The notes under the pieces: generated by a model
What the model saw: the letters and a program-made list of their open reading frames with translations, nothing else
Told to the model about the DNA's origin: nothing
The model's database searches: none
In this document: positions 1 through 13,080 of the stretch, piece by piece
How positions within the stretch are numbered: the stretch's first letter is position 1
Layout: every line of letters begins with the position of its first letter
DNA from: Acanthaster planci
Taxonomy: Eukaryota; Echinodermata; Asteroidea; Valvatida; Acanthasteridae
Assembly (NCBI RefSeq): GCF_001949145.1
Contig: NW_019091421.1
Location: 1,550,173-1,614,172 of the forward strand
DNA: 64,000 bases
Direction: 5' to 3'
Position numbers and translations under genes: made by a program

Positions 1-2912
1 CGGACACATCCATTTCAATTTACACCAGTGGTGTATGTATGTTATAGAGAAAATGATTAACTTCCGCCTCCCCGAGTGCGCACTTTCTTAATGAAACCAC
101 TATAAACCGATTATTGTCCAGCCACCATGGCTGCGGGTCAAGCATTTTGATTGAAGGAGACGAGATATATGGCTTCCCCTCCTCATTAATGTGACGTTAT
201 TTCCTGGGTGTGTAAAGCCCACGGGATTAAATAACGATGGACGTAAAATGTGCGGCCAGTTGGCCCTACTGCGAAATCCAAACACTGACAAGGGGAACTG
301 AGCGAAGAAAATGACTTAACGACAACTCCTGACTGCGCTGGTTCTCCACATTAAGCTTGTCAGTCTGCGATTTGCGACGATAACGTGAGGGTTACACACT
401 TCTTCTTACCCCACAAAGGGGGAAAAAGGTAATGACTTAAAAGCATCGAGACAATCCTCATAAATTGAAAGGCAACAGTTCTTTTGCATTGAAAGCTGGA
501 AAATGGCACATATAGAAAAACGTCTGTACGCATCGGAAACGAAGTACTCATCTGGGGGTAATCCTTTCTGCTTGGGGAAAAGTGCTGCTTGACATTTTAA
601 CTGTCTGACAGAGATGCCACTTTAATGTACTGAGGGTTAGAAGATGATCCTGGGACTTGCCCCAAATTGTTTAGCAGACCTCTTTACACTGAGCCCGCCG
701 TAAGCTAGACCTTAGATTAGCACTGTCGCTGTGGATTTAATATATATACATGGGAGGAATTAATATGCCATGTCCGACGAAAGTCAAATCCCCACCTGAA
801 TCTAGAACTCAAGATTTTATCAGAAACATGCCCTGAGCCAAAGAATACAAATCAGTCTGCCATTTTTGATGAGGGACTGAAGTATTCGTTGGGTTCAGTT
901 TGTTTTCGCATAAAGTTTATTAACCTAACAAACTCTTAAATGCGATACAATGGTGCGACAGCAGTGATGATGACAAAGTGACAATCTTTCAACTGAGATT
1001 AATATAGTGCAGCACCAAAATACCAAAATAATACTGGTAATTGACACCTTTTGGCCAAGACAGTTCCATCGGTTAGCCAAAAACTGTTCCTCCACGGCCA
1101 TTTTGGAGCAAAAAGTGCACGTAAGCAACAGTGAATAAAACAGCAAGAGCTGCCTACATAAAAGCAGCAACAGTGGTACCAGCAGCATCTCAGCAGCATT
1201 ATGACACTAACGAGAGAGCTGAAGCTCAACGTGCACAGCAGCCATGACAGCAGCAACTTCAGCTCGAAGAACTATAGCAGTGCTGTGTGGTGGGGAGCGG
1301 ACAAAGTTTAAAAATCACGGCGCCCGAATAGTTGCACTCTACAATAATTGCTCTGATGGGGGAAAAGGATAATTCTCTCAAATGATCGCAGGGAGCCAGC
1401 CATAATAACGTCACATCAGTTTAACCAGTTCGCGTATGCTAACTTGCATGTATTGAGTGTCATGAGCCAGTCAATTTAGATTCAAATCGTCAGTTAGAAA
1501 AATAGGCACAGCAATTTCATGAGCGTGATATCCGCTGGAAGATTCTTCGATTTGTTACCTCCACAGGTCACGAGACAAGGCTGGTAAAGGGATCGATTTT
1601 GGACGGCAATCTCTAAACAGAGAGAGGTGCTTTTTGCACTGGTGCAAACGCATTTTCTGTTGGAGGCTGTTACCTTAACGGAAACAGATTTATTTGCAAG
1701 GGTTTAGGACAGCGTTTGAAATTGTGGTACACACCAATTCTGTGCAACGCCAGGGAACATTTTTCGTGGGCGTGGCCGGCACGCGAAAACTTCAAACCAC
1801 TTCACTTTAACTCGAACAGGTATCAACTTTTTATACAGTTTTCCTTACAGTATTCTTGAAACAGTCAACTTTTGTACTTACATCTACAATTTGCTGAATG
1901 TTTCCAATAATTCTTCCTATGAGATTATTTTGTATTTGAAGGAGGTTTGTGTACGGGATGGTCCTTGGTCCTGAACAGGCAATATACATGCCCAAACTCC
2001 CAGCAAAACACTATTCAGTATTCACGTACATAAAAACTACATGTCATAAAATCTGGTTCAATGCGTGTGCGGGCAGCGTGATTGCGTATCAAGTCGAGGC
2101 TCGAGCACGAGGCATGTAATAAGCAACGAGCAGTAACATCTGAACGCCAGAAGGCTAAAACTGTCAGTCACTCTAATTTCAAGGACAGCCCAAGGCATTC
2201 CTGTGGCCGGTTGTCAACTTTCTGACACTGACTCAGAGAAAGGGTTCGAACAATCAGTGACGTTCACTTGTTATGCCGAAATTGAAATCTCTCTGCCTCA
2301 TCTAATTCCTTGGGGGAGGGAATCATACCTCCAGGGATACCACAAGTTTAACAGGAGTTGACCCTGACCCTCTGAAGAGTAATCGAATGCCAATCCTAAT
2401 ATACTGTGGCGGGGCTTATGTGCGACAAATAGTTCTCAACCGATAGATACCGATCCACTTGTTTCATGAATCCGAGGGAGTTAACCTGTGCACTTTCGTT
2501 CCGGTTGTAGTCTGCAAAACGGCCATTTGTCGCCATTCCATTAGATAATATAGAAAATACCGCAAATGTACCCGATTTAGTGAGAGGTCTTCTTTGACGT
2601 ATAAGTCCACCTAACAGCTGTGACACTTTAACAATTGGCCAGATTGTTACTATAAGACATACTGGCGCCAAACATAATGCAAAGTGATTCCCTTAACAAC
2701 AATAGATGCATGTTTTTATGTTCTAACATGCATGTTGCAGAGGTTTTCCCTAGCTGATATGCCACAGTGGTCATTTGGAATAAAAAAGTAAAATATCAGA
2801 CTCTGGGATTGCTCATTCTCGACCTTTTCTAGACTTTTCCACGAGCGCACACAAAACGTACGCTAAAGAGGGAGGGGTAACAGCCTTCGTAGGCTTTCAG
2901 ATTCTGTAAGTG

Positions 2913-2933
2913 CCCCCCCCCACACACACACAC
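2913..2933. repeat. C-run followed by (CA)n
   Basis: A nine-base C-run runs directly into a short CA dinucleotide tract. Confidence 0.9.
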
Positions 2934-5869
2934 CCAAGCGTGATTTTGCCTGCAACTGGGGACCCCCTATTGTTCCTCTTTTGTTTGTACTTTTAACTTT
3001 TTTGGAAGACCTCCCACAATTGTCAATCAGGGACTTTCTGTCAATGGGGGACTTTATTGTCCTCTATTGTTCAGGGTCCCCAATTGAACGCAGAAACAAA
3101 CTCCCATGCGCAAATCGCTCTGTTCGGCCAGCCGTGTGAATAGGGCTCGAAATAATGTACGAAAGAATGTGTGCTGAAGCTACCACAATAAATTCACATG
3201 TAAATTCAAATTATAACTAATGGCGTTCAGTACCCAAAAGCGCTTAACCTCCTTGACTTAAAAGAATCCGCGACCAAGAAATGCCATAAAAGACTACATC
3301 GCATCTGCAATCTCTTTCTGCATGGCGATTCAAAAGAGACGTGTTGCAGTGACCCCGGCCTATAGAAAAGTGGAACAAAGTGAAATCTTTGACGCGCGAG
3401 ACGGAGGCCGAAGTAATCTCATTGCTGTTGTGTGGATACATTCTTGGGTTTAATTAATTTTTGCATTCCTGCAGTACTAAACCTGGGATTGTTTTGGCAT
3501 GGTGATGATGGCAATTCTTAGTCAGGCTAGATATATTGCACGGAATATACTTTGCTTGTTATGTATGTTATGCGTACTGAGCGTGAGCATAAAAACCTTT
3601 GACAATTGAAGTGTACCTTAAGGTCAGAAACTGAGATTGCCTCACACAGTCTGATGTGTTTGTGTCAAGAATACTTGGACTATTAAACATGCATGTGCTT
3701 AAAGGCTTGAGAGATTCAGTCTTTAAATGCTTTACTAGTAATATGATTTTTACATACACAGGTAACTGCATAAGTAACTGGAAGTGTATAATCATAATTT
3801 TGCCCGGCAAATCGGGCTCATTTTATCAAGCACATAAACCATCAACATGGAAGTTCAAGCGTCACCTTAATTGGCCATCAGCCTTTGCCTGAATACTTCT
3901 CTGAGTGAGGGGTTAGAGGGAAGGAGTATGCTTTGGACTCTTGTGAGAAGGTCAAAAAATGAATGATCCCTTACTACCTGTAGCGTTTCACGTGTGAAAA
4001 GTAACGATTGAGCATGTTTAACAAAGTTTTACGACATTTCTTTGCATCACCTGGTACCATTCCTATATGTGGTCTTAATAGCGTCATCTTTCGAAGTGTG
4101 ATACACCATTGTGTTGAAATAGGGTCGATCCAATCAAAAGATGTAACATTATGACCTCACGGTTTCCGTCACGGACTTTACAGCGATGAAGCTTCTTTTC
4201 ACGTAAAATACCCCCAAATTCTCCACGAATTCTTAATGGCCACCGCTTGTACGATGTAAGGTTGTCGTTGTCAAACCAAACCAGTTCTGGGTGCTGGCTC
4301 AAACTCTTTGCTATTTACAAAGCTTTGAATTTCGAGGCTTGCCTTTCTTGATGCTGTGCCCGGCGCAACAGTATTTGCCTATGTGATAATGGTGGATACA
4401 TCGTATCAGATCACGTGGGTCAGCCAATCCAATCCATCAGGACATGTCAGGGAATGCACGATCCATGCAGTTGATCGTTGAAAGCAAGTGGCTTGCACAT
4501 TGAGAACGAGTTCTCTCCCCTCATCGCCAGAGCCCGAACAGGGCGCTGAGAAGGGTCGATGGCTTTGCACTGTAGGCCTAATTGGCTACGTTTTGCACGA
4601 CCCGTGACAGCGAGGTTATCACTTTCTGTTAGCAAAGCGTTATTTATATTTTTTTGATTCGCCAATGGCAATGTTTTGGTACAGGCAAACTGTCGGCTTT
4701 ATGATAAAAAAAAATGGCCGTAGTACAATCACAGTGTAGTAATTCATCTTCTCACTAAGTATCACACCGATCACGTGTCTTTTTGCGATATATTTCAAAT
4801 CATTGGTTATCTTGATCAATTTTGGATGATCGGATAAATTGTAGTGAGAATATTTTAAGTATTGAGGAAGAAGAAGAAAAACATCGAATTGATAACCGGC
4901 GTTCGTGTTACGCATTGAGCGAGCTTGCGTGCCTGGCAGAAATTTACCCACAATGCTCTGCGGGTCGTTTGCTGTGACATCGTGTGACGTATTTCCTTCA
5001 CTGAAACCTTCGCGAGGCCATCAGCCCTTGCGGCGCTGGGCGACGAGCAAAACGAACCCGCACCATCAACATCAAGACAGGGCATGACGGTCAAAACGAT
5101 CTGGGAAAAAGAGCGTCAGGGTCACTCCGATTAGCGGTGCCTTTCATTTGTGTGCATGCCGTTTGGCTTAATGACATGTTATCGTACTTCAGGGACTTGC
5201 TTAAAATATTTATTATTATTAATTCAGCATGGCTTGAATCGAAATTAACTGACAGTCCCGACAGAGGCTGCAGAAAAACTTAGGCTTCGACAATGTGGTG
5301 ATCATACGCTGGTCGTTTCTCTCCATAAGCACAACCACTCACGAGCATACGTGTCCGAAGAGAAACGAGAAGTTGGTTGTCTCCTACCGCAAATGGTCAC
5401 ATAAATCAAAGAGAAATAAAACACATCCAACTTGCTTGAGTAAGGCTTTTGATAGTTTTTTACCCCCAACATAATGTTGAATAAGCCCGAAGCCGCATTC
5501 GCTTTTGAATTTACCCCCTCCCGTACCAACAGCTGGAAATGCTGCTGTATAAGCGGCGGAATATTACAGAATACAGCGTCTGCGCTTGCCCAATCAGTAG
5601 GATCCAATCAGTGCAAGGTTGTGCCCATTTATTTACTACCACCCGGCCCTGGTCGTAAACTAAGTCAATTAGCCCGCTATAGGAGTATTGATTTCGCAGA
5701 CGCCTACGGCTCCGGTGTTCTGTTTCCAGTGGGGTGATTAACCTCATAACATTGAATATATTTTAAACCCTTCTTTCCTCCTCCACGTTTGATTTTGGGA
5801 TACCTCCATCGAGGATGAGATATAGTACTTCGATGACTCTGCATTGATTTTTTGCCCCTTGTCATCTGA

Positions 5870-5900
5870 AGTCACGTCACTGATGACGTCACTGCAGGTT
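5870..5900. promoter_or_regulatory. CRE-like palindrome
   Basis: A perfect TGACGTCA (about 5884-5891) lies next to a second CACGTCACTG. It matches the CREB/ATF consensus, but no gene is recognised nearby. Confidence 0.25.
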
Positions 5901-7383
5901 TCGATTGCAAGCAGTCCTGCCGCCAGTTGTTATTTAGCAGCAGATTATTTTTCCACATATATATATGTACTCATCATTCAGGAGCCACTTGACAAATGAG
6001 ACTGTATTGCAGACAGGCAAGTGATCAAAATGCTGCAAAATGAATTGGCTGGTCATTAAACCATAAATATGCGAACACTGACCAGACGAATGCCAACATT
6101 ATGCAAACAAGTTGTTACCACGGAAACCCGGGGCGAGTTCAAACAGCAGGCGGCCCATTTTCATGGTGCCATAATATCTTTATTCGCACTAACTCATGAG
6201 CCACTTAGAAAATTAGAAAGAAGAAAAGAATTACATATGTAAGTGAATAAAAGAAGATTACTAATATAAAGGATAAAAGATATAAGAAGAAGAACATAAC
6301 ATGTCTTTGAAGCAAAGGGAAAAAGGAGTTTGACACGTAGGCCTAACGTTTGCGTTAACGTTAAATTGAAATTGTTCACTCCACCCTGGTTCGATTTAAA
6401 AAGTGTACCAAGTCGACTACAGAATAAATAGAAAATCGAATGGAATGGAACGGATTCGGTTTGATTCGATACATGTAGATACATAGATATAGAGAGTGCC
6501 ATTTGCCCTCAAGGATGTACAAAACCCATGGACCCTATCACAGAAGGCAATAATTGTTTTGTTTTCACTGGAACGGTCTTATACGTGTATTAGCATATTT
6601 ATAGCAAGATATATTGAAACAGTCTGACAAATTGAAACACTTGAACATTAGATTAATTAAGTTATACAATTTCAAGGAAAATCATTTATTGTGGGGTTCT
6701 TTGTTGACAATTTTTTGGGGGGTCTACGGTTTATAACCGACTTGATTACTAGACAAACCTGGGATTCATAAAGCACTGGGGGGTTTGTCGACTGGTTGAA
6801 TTTCAAGACATTATTTACACCAAATTCCGTTGAGAAGTATTAATAAGATTGAAGAGCACACGAGAAGAGACAACGGCATGAGTGTCTTACGTAAATAGCA
6901 AGGCGATCGCAGCAGAAACAGTGATCAGAGCATACTCGTGTTCCATGGGCATAGCTGGGTGCACAAACTGAAGTTTAATAACCCGCAGGTCTCCGTCATG
7001 GTCATAGTGAAGAGCGTAGCACATTCAGTGCTTCAATGTTCCCCACACGGTGCACATCCCCTACAATATTTGTCGTGTACAGTACCACTGCGGCTATCCA
7101 CCCTCGTACCCATGAGTACGCAATTACAACGCAGTAGACACGACATATCAACTGTGTTAAAGATCACTGTTATCCATCATTTTTTGTGGCCCAGCAACAT
7201 CGCCAGTGCGTTGGACGCGTGAATGACACATGCGCGTTTGTAGCGTATCCCGTGATCAATTTGCACCTACTTAAAATCTATGACTGTGGAATAACAATTC
7301 GTGTTGATCCTGAGCTGTGCAAATAAGCTCTGTTCCATAGCATGAAGTGTTTCCAAAATCGAAAACGGAAGCACGCTGTGGAG

Positions 7384-7970
7384 TATGGTGTACTATTTAC
7401 GACAAACATTTCTTTCTCTCTCTTGCCTCCCTCCAGGCGACGCAACCAGACGACGCAACGGCACGACGGCTCCCTTGCGTCGTGCCGTCGGGTCGCACCG
7501 TCGCCTTCTTGCCATTACTTTTGTACACACACGAAGCGTCTCGTCGTGCCGTCGCCGGTCGCGTCGTGCTGCCTTAGGTCCTTTCCATGTTGCATTTATT
7601 TCTGCCTACAGGTCGCCCCTTCCGTCGCCCGTCGCGTCATGCTGTTGTGCGTCGCGTCGTGTGCTGTCCCCTTAACTTCATGGTGTTTACAGAGGGCGCC
7701 TTTACTGTTTTCTTTCATTTCCTTCCCCCCCCGGCTTGTGCTTGCACAGTACATGCCAACAAGGAAAGGACCTAAGACAGCACGACGCGACGGGCGACGG
7801 CACGACGCGACGCACGACGCGACGCGTCGTGTGTGTACAAATGTAATGGCAAGAAGGCGACGGTGCGACCCGACGGCCCGACGCAAGGGAGCCGTCGTGC
7901 CGTCGCGTCATGTAGTTGCGTCGCCTGACTAAAGAGAGAGAGAAATGTTTGTCGTAAAAAGTACACCATA
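7384..7970. mobile_element. Foldback DNA transposon with long GC-rich inverted arms and 6-bp target duplication
   Basis: The left arm starts TATGGTGTAC (7384) and the right arm ends GTACACCATA (7970). The arms are complementary over about 200 bases each (to about 7593 and from about 7754). The direct repeat GTGGAG immediately flanks both ends (7378-7383 and 7971-7976), the expected target-site duplication. The arms are packed with CGTCGTGC, GTCGCGTC and CGACGG motifs, far more CpG-rich than the surrounding sequence. The open frames here on both strands are mirror images produced by the palindrome and by this repetitive composition. No transposase is encoded. The superfamily is not assigned. 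Confidence 0.85.
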
Positions 7971-7976
7971 GTGGAG

Positions 7977-9817
7977 TTTCCCCACAAGCCCTGAATTTTC
8001 ATGGTGTTCGTATATAGGCCCCCACATTTTCGAAGTCTCCGGACACAGTGCATACTGTGCCTACTGAATAACCATTACAATGAGCATTTGGGCGAGTGCA
8101 AACTCAGTGCAAGGGCAAAGCAGGCATACAAAACGCTTCTCACTGTCAGTCGCCGGCTTTAGGCTCTCGAAAGCGGTATAGGATTTCACTTCGAAAGGCT
8201 TCTGTCAACGGTTTGGTTGACAGATATTAGAGCTCTGTTGATCTGACTGAGTAACAGATAATGAGCCCTGATTTTTTGTCCCTGCTTGAGAATATGAAAT
8301 TGCATGAGCCCGCCTCAACTCTCCACTACCAGATCTGTAGGGATCGCTCAGCGGTTGCCCAGTTGTAAGTACGGTGATGAGTGCCAGCTGACGTGTCTTG
8401 ACGGACGTAAACACAATATGGTATCAATGTTTGACGACTTTTTAATCCAAAGACTAAATGTTTGCATCTGCTTTTTCATTTTCTCCCTGCTCGGTACTAA
8501 AATTGAGATGAAATTTGCCTATTTGGGAGGCACTAAAGGCAAATGACCAAAAGGCCTTATATACACAGTTCTCATTTCTGACATCAGTCGCTGTGTGGTT
8601 TTCCGTGAGGCAGGTTGGACAGAGCTGCTATGTACATAATTCACAAACGCGTTTCTTTGCAGAAACCGCGCACCTGCCTAACGGTTACATTTTTGTTATT
8701 GATAACTGCAACAAAGACAGTTTTATTGATTAGCTTCGGGATCAACTAATATTTTCTTATGTTGACATCAAAGATTCTCATGAAAATATTTTTTTTACCT
8801 AAAAAATACCAATACTACATTACAGGCATGAAACATTTGCTATTTCAAACGACGAAGCGCGAGCCTATGAGGTCAGTTGACTCATAATGTTTCTTATCAG
8901 GGTAGGGATGACGGTTGTAGACGTGTTACTGTCAGTAACACGTACAAGTCCCTGGGCTTTGGTCCCTGGGATGTAGACTAAAACCAATACTTTACCAAGA
9001 TATTTAGTATAAGATCTCTTGCTATCTAAAATCCAACAGCATCCATTACCTGCTCGTTCATTTAGAGCATTCGTTCATTCCATTGATGTCAGAGTAAGAT
9101 ATGGCACGTAGGGAAAAACAACACATACACAGGATTTAAAATATAACCCAGCCGAAAAAAATCACAGTGTCTCAGATAACAACAAGCCTCCGGGCCTCAC
9201 ACGTGGCTTTTTGCTGGTAAAAAAGCAAATTTATTGGAACAACTGTTTTCATATCGCTAGATTTGATCAAAATCATTCCTTCGAAAAATAATGTATTCAG
9301 GACGGGTTGGATAGAAGGCTTTATGGCACGCTAGCTCAGCTGCCAAAGGATGGATCAAAACAAGACTGACTGTGAATTGCATTGTCTAGAACAGCCCTTG
9401 AATACTATCACTCGGTAATCTGCTTCATCCTTGGTGTGATTCTCGAGGTTTCCTTCGAATGATCGTATCTGATTGCAGCCTCAGATTTCAGGTCGTCTCC
9501 ACGTGACACACGGTCTCAGTCTGTGCGCGAAGACGGTTAATTAATTTTTTTTTTTTTGCCAGACCATCAACAACTTTGGTATCGGTGACGGGAAAGTTCG
9601 CTTTCATAACCTTGATGAAAGCGCGCGCGTTGACAGCACTCTTTTAACAGCTGCGAGCGGACTTTTTTTTTAATCACACCACTTCTTGCACATACTTGAG
9701 ATAAAGCTACTTGCCACCTAAAAATGACAGACATGCGTGCAGTGTCAACTCGGCAATTACTGCTCCCAGTGATTTTGGTGAACACGTCTCCTACATGTCA
9801 ACCAATCACGACTATTA
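7977..9817. other. No recognisable gene
   Basis: Short frames only, with scattered A/T homopolymers (9541-9557, 9664-9672). No repeat partner was found within the window. Confidence 0.6.
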
Positions 9818-10041
9818 AACTAGATAGGTTAGAGGTAGCACCATAGATATATCCTTTTTTGAGTATGCGGGGTTCTGTAAAGAACCGGTGGTGCTCAACG
9901 TTTTGGACAATATGCTCTGTCCATCGTTTTGGACAGTATGCTCTGTCCATCGTCACTGAGTACCACCGGTCCTTTTCAGAACCTCACATACTCAAAAAAG
10001 ATACTCGTATATCCGTGGTGCTACCGCAAACCTATCTAGTT
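9818..10041. mobile_element. MITE-like palindromic element, 224 bp
   Basis: The termini are AACTAGATAGGTT and its complement AACCTATCTAGTT, followed inward by GGTAGCACCA/TGGTGCTACC, TTTTTTGAGTATG/CATACTCAAAAAA and ACCGGTGGT/ACCACCGGT. The centre carries an imperfect 27-bp direct repeat (TTTTGGACA-TATGCTCTGTCCATCG, twice). TA dinucleotides near both tips would suit a Tc1/mariner-type TA target duplication, but no exact boundary is certain. No coding capacity is evident. Confidence 0.8.
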
Positions 10042-10385
10042 GCTACCTCCAACATAAAAGCTTCCACTCTCATCCAATCACTACAATGCTATGACTATAT
10101 GGGCGTTCCCTGGATTTTTATTTTTTGGGGGAGAGGGGGCTCATCAGCAAAACCATTAATAGTGGAAGGCGGTCCATTCAAGGTATTTTCCAACAAGTAA
10201 TTTATTTCCACCCTTTCCCTATACTCTTCGTGTCTCTCGCCTTCTTACTGTTTCTTAATCATTAATTTTTCTTGGTAGCTTTGCTTTTCATCCACATGAC
10301 GCCAATGTATTACCCATCAAATTTGTTGAGTTGCATATCAATGATGCACGATTCGAATCAAGATGTCTACAATCCTAAGCAATTC

Positions 10386-11172
10386 ACACTTGGACAGCAA
10401 AAGAAACTTGCCACTTTTGTCAAAGGTCACACATAAAAATTCACTCCATAGAAATAAACATTTTTTGTTCACAGGTATGCTGCAATACCCCTTACCAATC
10501 ACGTGCCCAAAAGCAAGTGATCATCTTTATAATAAAGAAGAAATTGACATGCACAGCAACTTGGTTACTGAATCAAAAATCACGCACAAAAGCACTCTCC
10601 ACCAAGCAAAAATGATCCATGAATGTACAACGTTTTAAACTACCAATGACAAATTGAACACCTGCTTTGTCAAAATGATGTGCATGAGTGGTTTCTGTAA
10701 AGGGATGCCATCCTTATTGACTATGTATACATATTATTGAAAAGTGCATGTAATGAACACCTGTTTTGTCAAAATGATGTGCATGAGTCGTTTCTGTATA
10801 GGGACGCCATCCTTACTAACTTTGCATACACATTAACCCTAACAGTCCTCAGTCCTCCAACAGGTGAAGGATTGAGGAATGTAAGGGTTTAATGAAAAGT
10901 AATGATTCTGACTTCTTTATTTCGTCCCGTGACGTTGAGTTCTGTGTAAAACTTAAGGCTCATTCTGTTACATTCTGTGACTTTTGATTCAGTAACCAAG
11001 TTGCTGTGCATGTCAACTTCTTCTTTGTTATAAAGATAATCACTTGCTTTTGGACATGTGATTTGTAAGGGGTATTGCAGCATACCCGTGTACAAAAATT
11101 GTTTATTTCTATTGAGTGAAGTTTTATGTGTGGCCTTTGACAGAAGTGGTGAGTTTCTTTTGCTGTCCAGTG
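10386..11172. mobile_element. Large foldback element with about 200-bp arms
   Basis: The left arm 10386-10584 and right arm 10977-11172 are inverted copies with about 10 percent differences, beginning at TGGACAGCAAAAGAAAC. Both arms encode, outward to inward, a similar open peptide (TGMLQYPL, ITCPKASD, MHSNLVTES). About five amino-acid-changing and four silent differences separate the arms, so there is no strong sign of protein-level selection. The interior holds a 99-bp direct repeat (10656 and 10755) and a hairpin near 10832-10892 (AACCCTAACAGTCCTCAGTCC and its imperfect complement). No target duplication was identified. Confidence 0.75.
10656..10840. repeat. 99-bp tandem repeat, about two units, inside the foldback element
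   Basis: GAACACCTG-TTTGTCAAAATGATGTGCATGAGT begins at 10656 and again at 10755. The second unit continues through GCCATCCTTA, then fades near 10840. Confidence 0.8.
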
Positions 11173-11221
11173 TATTTATTTTTGTGTTTGCACAGTCTTA
11201 ATCCTGGGCATTTATGCCCAG

Positions 11222-11375
11222 TCAACCAACTATGGTGTTGAAGATTGCTTGGATGATTGAAGTCATCGCTCGGTACTGATCGACGAAGTCTCTAAGGCCT
11301 GCCCTCTGAATGGCTTCCTTCCTGTGAATGAACCCTTTATTGACTTGGCTTTGATACTTGCTGCGAGTACTTGCT
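11222..11375 (-). CDS. Possible terminal exon, unrecognised
   Basis: On the minus strand, after CTGCAG or CGCAG near 11360-11375, an open frame of roughly 45-50 codons encodes YQSQVNKGFIHRKEAIQRAG followed by an amphipathic helical segment. It stops at TGA just inside the right flank of the foldback element. The amino-acid composition is protein-like, but no family is recognised and no partner exon was found. It may be fortuitous or part of a repeat. Confidence 0.15.
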
Positions 11376-12747
11376 GCAGCTTCGCGCATGGGCATGATAA
11401 ATCGAGGGGGTGTGTGGGAAAGGTGACTAATTGGTAAAGGGGCCATTGGATCAACTCAACCACACGTTTTGAAATTATTTGGGTACTTTGGGTAATTTTT
11501 CATGAAATAAAAAAATTAGCCAATTAAAAGGGGAATAAACTAAACAAAGCAGAAATGGTCATTAAAGTGAATTAATAGTGTCCCCTGGTTTTACGTTATG
11601 TCCCCCTTATGCCCGATTGTCGAATTTACACAGCGGACAATTTGGGGATATTGCCACCGGGTCACCTACTCGTGGACATAGATTCAAGCTATTGATAAAC
11701 CAATATGCACACTCACGTGGTATGCTCGAGTAGTGAATTTATCTACACGTACGCTGCCCTTCACTCCGAGCAGTCATTACTCCGAAGTCGTTTCGGCTGT
11801 GACTGTTTTGGTTACAGCTGACAGAACTGAATCTACTTGCTTTCTTCCGAGGATGATGTCATCATTTGTCTTCGCAAATCGAGCAAGTTCGGGTAAGAAA
11901 CTTTGCAAACAATTCAAAAACTAATTGCCACGGAGAGAGCTGAGACAGCAATACGCTCTGATATGGCTTGTACAAAGTTTGGCAACATGGCTGAACACGA
12001 GTTTTCATGCACATATTAAATGAAGGGACAAATTGACATAAAATTGCTGCGTGAATTTAACACACTTGGGATTTAGAAAAAAAAAAGACTCCATGCAGTG
12101 TTTCTCATGCACAGGTTTTGAAATGAATGTATGTGGTGAAATGAGACACAAACATCGCTGGTTTGCCTAGGCATTCCCTCAAGTACAAATAGGCATCGTA
12201 TACCAGGCAAGTGCCCTGATCATTTCACGGACGTCGTAGGTCCTATTAGAAAAATCTTGACTCACAATCCCTTGTTAATACGCCTCGAGTTGAAAGACCC
12301 CCTCATCAGTTGAAGAGAGTGATGTTGGTGAGGGGTGTTCTGTTTGTTGGTAGTGACTCTTCCCTTTAAAGTCGTTTGTAAACCAGTGAAGACCAGTCCC
12401 CATCAAAGGAGTCTCCGTTACTAGGAAAATTGCGTCCTATATCTCTGACCAGCTCGAGTATACTAGGCAAGATATGGGACGGAGGGGTACCCCCCCTTAC
12501 CTGTCCAATCCCTATACACACTCTAGACTATTGATACCTAACCTATCCCCCCTAGAAATCTGCAAAGAATTCCTGAGATTCCGATCAAACAATGACCAAC
12601 ATAAAGGTGGGGGAGGTTCTCTCCGTCCCAAATCTTGAGCTTGAGGCTCTTACAAAGGTGATCGTTGGCTGGCGTGCCATTGGCAACGAAAGTATGAACT
12701 GATTGCGCCCAGTAAGTCACGTGACCTACAGTGGGTATTGCAACAAC

Positions 12748-13027
12748 GTTATTTTGTACCAGCCTTAGCAGCTTTCAGTTCAAATGTCTCGCATACCATT
12801 GTCTGGCTTCGGCCAAAAGGGCCCCTGGCTGTGGTCACACAATGGCTTTATAGGAAAGCAATGAGGGGTCCAACAAAAAGAAGATTCCAGTTGTATAAAT
12901 ATGAAGAATGTCTAATCTTGTGTGGTATCCCATTGTGTGGCCACAGCCAGGGGCCCTTCTGGCCGAAGCCAGGCAATGGTATGCAAAACATTTGAACTGA
13001 AAGCTGCTAAGGCTGGTACAAAATAAC
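12748..13027. mobile_element. Foldback (MITE-like) element with about 98-bp arms
   Basis: The left arm 12748-12844 (GTTATTTTGTACCAGCC ... CACACAATGG) and right arm 12929-13027 (CCATTGTGTGG ... GGCTGGTACAAAATAAC) are complements with few mismatches. They enclose an unrelated 84-base spacer. No convincing target duplication was found and no protein is encoded. Confidence 0.8.
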
Positions 13028-13080
13028 TTTAATTGTTAACAGTATGAAATATCATTAATATACACATAGGTGTCCCTGAT

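Larger units (their letters stand above)
1..7377. other. No recognisable gene
   Basis: All frames are short and look random. The visible structure is a CAG/CTG-rich patch near 1150-1260, the C/CA tract at 2.9 kb, a short AT dinucleotide run near 5955 and the CRE-like palindrome at 5.88 kb. Parts could be introns or regulatory DNA; that cannot be told from one sequence. Confidence 0.6.

Noticed and set aside
7342-7932. 196-codon Arg/Ser-rich open frame and several overlapping ones
   Set aside because: They lie inside the palindromic CGTCG-rich foldback element; the repeat composition removes stops on both strands.
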